Source: Physella acuta
Taxonomy: Eukaryota > Mollusca > Gastropoda > Physidae
Assembly (NCBI RefSeq): GCF_028476545.1
Contig: NW_026732016.1
Location: forward strand, 721,001 to 785,000
Direction of reading: 5' to 3'
DNA length: 64,000 nt
The position numbers and the translations under genes were made by a program. The notes under the pieces are model-generated. The model did no database searches, had not been told where the DNA came from, and was given only the letters and a program-made list of their open reading frames with translations. Shown here piece after piece: positions 59,757 to 64,000 of this stretch; the stretch's first letter is position 1; every line of letters starts with the position of its first letter.

Positions 59757-60175
59757 TCCTATCGGATGACTTGACGCCATATTGGATGACTTGACGCCAT
59801 ATTGGATGACTTGACGCCATATTGGATGACTTGACGCCATATTGGATGACTTGACGCCATATTGGATGACTTGACGCCATATTGGATAACTTGACGCCAT
59901 ATTGGATGACTTGACGCCATATTGGATGACTTGACGCCATATTGGATGACTTGACGCCATATTGGATGACTTGACGCCATATTGGATGACTTGACGCCAT
60001 ATTGGATGACTTGACGCCATATTGGGTGACTTGACGCCATATTGGATGACTTGACGCCATATTGGGTGACTTGACGCTATATTGGATGACTTGACGCCAT
60101 ATTGGATGGCTTGACGCCATATTGGGTGACTTGACACCATATTGGATGACTTAACGCCATATTGGATGACTTGAG
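59757..60175. repeat. 20-bp array in the 3' UTR
   Basis: Unit TTGGATGACTTGACGCCATA, 21 copies, almost perfect, 250 bp after the stop codon. If transcribed it would put about 420 nt of repeat into the mRNA. All minus-strand frames stay open as artefacts. Confidence 0.97.
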
Positions 60176-60309
60176 TTTGGGCACTGCTTGTTTGATGATT
60201 TATTTATTTTTGCTGAAACTGAGTTGTAAATAGTGTAGAAGGTCGTGACCTTGGCTGTAAATATAACGCCTAATTTACAGGTATATCATGATGTCCAGCA
60301 AAGATCGAC

Positions 60310-60645
60310 TGTGATGTCATATTTTAAACCTTTGCATAATCACCATGACATACCATGACAAATGTCATAACTTTTACATAATCACCATGACATACCATGA
60401 CAAATGTCATAACTTTTACATAATCACCATGACATACCATGACAAATGTCATAACTTTTACAAAATCACCATGACATCAACAGACGATGACAACTGTCAT
60501 TGATAAACAAGTTGACGTCACTGACACAGACACTGACACTAACACTAACACTGACACTAACAATAACAATAACACTGACACTGACACTAACACTGACACT
60601 GATACTAACACTGACAGTGACAATAACAGTGAGACGGTATAATGC
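60310..60645. repeat. 45-bp repeat and GACACTAACACT tract in the 3' UTR
   Basis: Three and a half copies of ACATAATCACCATGACATAC plus CATGACAAATGTCATAACTTTT (60330-60478), then ACTGACACTAAC repeats (60518-60640). Confidence 0.9.
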
Positions 60646-60689
60646 CAAAAATTGTAGAATTTTCAGTGTATAGTTGTATTTTTCTTAGT

Positions 60690-60870
60690 CTAAACATGTA
60701 ACTTAGATGGTAGTTCAAGTCATAATTATGTTAACATAACTCACCTCATCATATAACAGATCAACTTATGAGATTGTATATTATGTTGTTAGCTAAAGTC
60801 ATATGTTAACATAACTCATCTCAACATATAACACATATTATGTATATCATGTTGTTAGCTAAAGATCACC
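60690..60870. repeat. Local duplication near the 3' end
   Basis: ATGTTAACATAACTCAYCTC...ATATAACA with TATRTTGTTAGCTAAAG is present twice (about 60728-60800 and 60805-60866). Confidence 0.7.
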
Positions 60871-60951
60871 GCCCTTAATGTTGACACTGACACATGGCAG
60901 TAGCACACTGTCATGTCAGTAGATAGTTTTGTCAAGTTCTGCCTAGTTCAT

Positions 60952-60965
60952 AATAAAGCAATAAA
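60952..60965 (+). terminator. Two candidate poly(A) signals
   Basis: AATAAA at 60952-60957 and again at 60960-60965, about 1.45 kb after the stop. The following 20-30 bases contain T/G-rich CCTTTCTAGTTCGCCTGTC. These are the first canonical signals downstream of the stop that I found. Confidence 0.5.
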
Positions 60966-61023
60966 ACCTTTCTAGTTCGCCTGTCAGTTGATGGTAGGAA
61001 CACAACATGCAGAAGGCAAAAAA

Positions 61024-63030
61024 GGGAAAAAAGTCACAACTGTTTATTTACATGAAATTTGTCATTTGTTGATACTTTCAGAAAGTGTAAATCAACATAC
61101 AGTTAATTAATTGTAATGCAAACATTTTAGGTTTTATTTCTATGATTATAAGACGTAAAACCTATGTAGGTTTGCATCTCGTCACAAGATAGAATGAGGA
61201 AGAATGTTCAGTTTTCATCCGGTTTTTAATTTCTAACTTTGATCAGGTTAACTTGGTAGAGTTAACATTTGTTGTTATCAATTGATGGCAATAAAAATGG
61301 CAACAATAGTTTACTGTCCAGATGTATCGAGCTCATGACATCACAAACTATAGGATCAAACCAAAATGGCAACAATAGTTTACTGTCCAGATGTATCGAG
61401 CTCATGACATCACAAACTATAGGATCAAACCAAAACTGACACGATACACTTTCGTTGAAGCAAAACACGAACAATACACTATGTGGACGGACTAAGCCGA
61501 CAGAAGAAAGGCCGACAGAAGAAAGGCCGACAGAAGAAAGGCCGACAAGGCAAAAAAAAATGAGTACGATGTGCTTAAAATGATTTTTTTCTACCGGGTA
61601 CTCAAATAAATATGTACCAAAATGTGAGGCAACTTTGTAAATCTTATGGAACTTTTACTTGTTGTAAAGATCAAAATCTGATTATTATTACACTTTATAA
61701 TGCTTTTACAATTTATATTAAGTTCTAAAATTACTAACCATATTTATTAGGTAGAAAATAAAATAAATTAGGTAGAAAATAAAACAACTAAATAGCGGGT
61801 CGGCTCGTTTTATCATATTTAGTTAATCAAAGTTGATGTGCACTATCTGAATATTTGATACATAAAAGTATTAACAAATTCCAAATATATATTTGTGCCC
61901 TTTTTCCTTTGACTTTTTTCCTGTGACTTTTTCCTGTGACTTTTTCCTGTGACTTTTTCCTGTGACTTTTTCCTATCACTTTTTTCCTATCACTTTTTCC
62001 TGTGACATTTTCCTGAGACTTTTTTTTGGGACTTTTTCCTGTGACTTTTTCCTGTGACTTTTTTCCTGTGACTTTTTTCCTGAGACTTTTTCCTGTGACT
62101 TTTTCCTGCGACTTTTTCCTGTGACTTTTTCCTGTGACTTTTTCCTGTGACTTTTACCTGTGACTTTTTCCTATCACTTTTTTTCTAGCACTTTTTCCTG
62201 TGACTTTTTCCTGTGACTTTTTTTCCTGTGACTTTTTCCTAAGACTTTTTTCCTGTGACTTTTTTCCTGAGACTTTTTCCTATCACTTTTTTCCTATCAC
62301 TTTTTCCTGTGACTTTTTCCTGTGACTTTTTTTCCTGTGACTTTTTCCAGAGACTTTTTCTTGTGACTCTTTCCTGTGACTTTTTCCTGTGACTTTTTCC
62401 TATCACTTTTTTTCCTATCAATTTTTCCTGTAACTTTTTCCAATGACTTTTTTTCCTCTGACTTTTTCCTAAGACTTTTTTCCTGTGACTTTTTTCCTGA
62501 GACTCAATCCTGTGACTTTTTCCTGCGACTTTTTCCTATCACTTTTTTCCTATCACTTTTTCCTATCACTTTTTCCTGTGACTTTTTCCTGTGACTTTTT
62601 CTTGTGACTTTTTTTCCTGTGAATTTTTCCTGTGACTTTTTGCTGTGACTCTTTCCTGTGACTTTTTCCTGTGACTTTTTCCTATCACTTTTTTCCTATC
62701 ACTTTTTCCTGTGACTTTTTCCTGTGACTTTTTTCCTGTGACTTTTTCCTAAGACTTTTTCCTGTGACTTTTTTCCTGATACTTTTTCCTGTGACTTTTT
62801 CCTAAGACTTTTTCCTGTGACTTTTTTCTGTGACTTTTTCCTGTGACTTTTTCCTGTGACTTTTTCCTGTGACTTTTACCTGTGACTTTTTCCTATCACT
62901 TTTTTTCTAGCACTTTTTCCTGTGACTTTTTCCTGTGACTTTTCTTCCTGTGACTTTTTCCTAAGACTTTTTTCCTGTGACTTTTTTCCTGAGACTTTTT
63001 CCTGTGACTTTTTCCTGTGACTTTTTTCCC
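61024..63030. mobile_element. TIR-bounded non-autonomous element with a terminal array
   Basis: Perfect 15-bp inverted ends: GGGAAAAAAGTCACA at 61024-61038 and TGTGACTTTTTTCCC at 63016-63030. The interior is AT-rich with no transposase. It includes a 73-bp tandem duplication (about 61300-61440) and AGAAAGGCCGACAG repeats (61500-61550). The right 1.1 kb repeats the inverted end itself. No clear target-site duplication was found, so the exact borders and family are uncertain. Confidence 0.5.
61895..63030. repeat. CCTGTGACTTTTT array
   Basis: About 85 units of 13 bp, CCTGTGACTTTTT, with variants CCTATCACTTTTTT, CCTAAGACTTTTT and CCTGAGACTTTTT. The unit is the complement of AAAAAGTCACAGG seen at 37621. 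Confidence 0.95.
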
Positions 63031-63074
63031 TACAATCGTCAGATAGGGGATAGAAGGGAGAGACCGTAGGGTAG
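63031..63074. other. Short unique spacer
   Basis: Between the TIR-bounded element and the last array. Nothing recognised. Confidence 0.5.
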
Positions 63075-64000
63075 ACGGATGGTTGCTGTGTGACGGGTGG
63101 TTGGGTGGTTGCTGTGTGATGGGTGGTTGGGTGGTTGCTGTGTGATGGGTGGTTGGGTGGTTGCTGTGTGATGGGTGGTTGGGTGGTTGCTGTGTGACGG
63201 GTGGTTGCTGTGTGACGGGTGGTTGCTGTGTGACGGGTGGTTGGGTGGTTGCTGTGTGACGGGTGGTTGCTGTGTGATGGGTGGTTGGGTGGTTGCTGTG
63301 TGATGGGTGGTTGGGTGGTTGCTGTGTGACGGGTGGTTGCTGTGTGACGGATGGTTGCTGTGTGACGGGTGGTTGGGTGGTTGCTGTGTGATGGGTGGTT
63401 GCTGTGTGACGGGTGGTTGCTGTGTGACGGATGGTTGCTGTGTGACGGGTGGTTGGGTGGTTGCTGTGTGACGGGTGGTTGGGTGGTTGCTGTGTGACGG
63501 GTGGTTGCTGTGTGATGGGTGGTTGGGTGGTTGCTGTGTGATGGGTGGTTGGGTGGTTGCTGTGTGATGGGTGGTTGCTGTGTGATGTGTGGTTGGGTAG
63601 TTGCTGTGTGACGGGTGGTTGCTGTGTGACGGGTGGTTGCTGTGTGACGGGTGGTTGCTGTGTGACGGGTGGTTGCTGTGTGACGGGTGGTTGGGTGGTT
63701 GCTGTGTGATGGGTGGTTGCTGTGTGATGGGTGGTTGGGTGGTTGCTGTGTGATGGGTGGTTGGGTGGTTGCTGTGTGACGGGTGGTTGGGTGGTTGCTG
63801 TGTGATGGGTGGTTGCTGTGTGATGGGTGGTTGGGTGGTTGCTGTGTGATGGGTGGTTGGGTGGTTGCTGTGTGATGGGTGGTTGGGTGGTTGCTGTGTG
63901 ACGGGTGGTTGCTGTGTGACGGATGGTTGCTGTGTGACGGGTGGTTGGGTGGTTGCTGTGTGACGGATGGTTGCTGTGTGACGGGTGGTTGGGTGGTTGC
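63075..64000. repeat. GGGTGGTTGCTGTGTGAC array, runs off the right edge
   Basis: Two monomers, GGGTGGTTGCTGTGTGAC/T (18 bp) and GGGTGGTTG (9 bp), about 60 copies in irregular order. Confidence 0.96.

Larger units (their letters stand above)
59506..60985 (+). other. Probable 3' UTR of the SLC6-like gene
   Basis: Non-coding sequence from the stop to just past two overlapping-range poly(A) signals. It holds a G-rich stretch, a C-run, a 20-bp tandem array, a 45-bp repeat and a GACACT/AACACT repeat. No other gene is seen. The end is inferred from AATAAA at 60952 and 60960; no transcript evidence is available. Confidence 0.5.

Noticed and set aside
59757-60175. SRF CArG boxes in the 3' UTR array
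   Set aside because: The repeated word is CCATATTGG, with five A/T between CC and GG; a CArG box needs six.

Overview
This is animal nuclear DNA carrying one large spliced gene on the + strand, set in an extraordinary density of tandem repeats. By a hand tally, about two thirds of the 64 kb is minisatellite. The gene has at least 28 coding exons (12474 to 59505), 4,971 nt, 1,656 codons plus a stop. Introns are GT-AG, intron arrays are rich in TGACCTTGACC-like words, and poly-G/poly-C tracts and MITE-like dispersed repeats are frequent. The organism is therefore an invertebrate, most likely a lophotrochozoan and plausibly a gastropod mollusc. The species cannot be named from the sequence.

The gene encodes a member of the SLC6 (sodium/neurotransmitter symporter) family. 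Two complete SLC6 domains lie in one continuous reading frame, about 24 transmembrane helices in all. Domain 1 (exons 1-12, residues 1-661) has the SLC6 layout but has lost many signature residues. Domain 2 (exons 13-24, residues 662 to about 1298) keeps GLGN...RFPYL in TM1, the extracellular-loop-2 cysteine pair, and YNKFSNN in TM6. A basic, Ser-rich cytoplasmic tail of about 360 residues follows (exons 24-28). The two domains share nearly all intron positions and phases. A two-gene reading, split at the phase-0 junction of intron 12, is possible but less likely.

Layout: 1-12.47 kb holds upstream arrays with short unique islands, including a tRNA-like SINE head and a block of about twenty CACGTG motifs, and no recognisable gene. 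Domain 1 occupies 12.47-26.29 kb. Its large intron 4 holds a 2,000-bp piggyBac-like non-autonomous element flanked by TTAA. Domain 2 and the tail start run from 26.63 to 38.56 kb. Intron 26 (38.5-58.4 kb) is almost wholly two arrays, one of 15.7 kb and one of 3.9 kb. The last two exons and a 3' UTR with its own 20-bp array end near two AATAAA signals at 60.95 kb. After that come a TIR-bounded element (61.02-63.03 kb) and another array running off the window.

The most unusual feature is where the intron arrays come from. Many begin exactly at a splice junction, and their unit contains the end of the exon plus the 5' splice site, or the 3' splice site plus the first exon bases. The clearest case is exon 22: its last 27 nt plus GTAAGT recur as a 36-bp unit, giving 18 equally spaced donors, all in the same phase in an open frame. 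This gene therefore carries tens to hundreds of duplicate splice sites.
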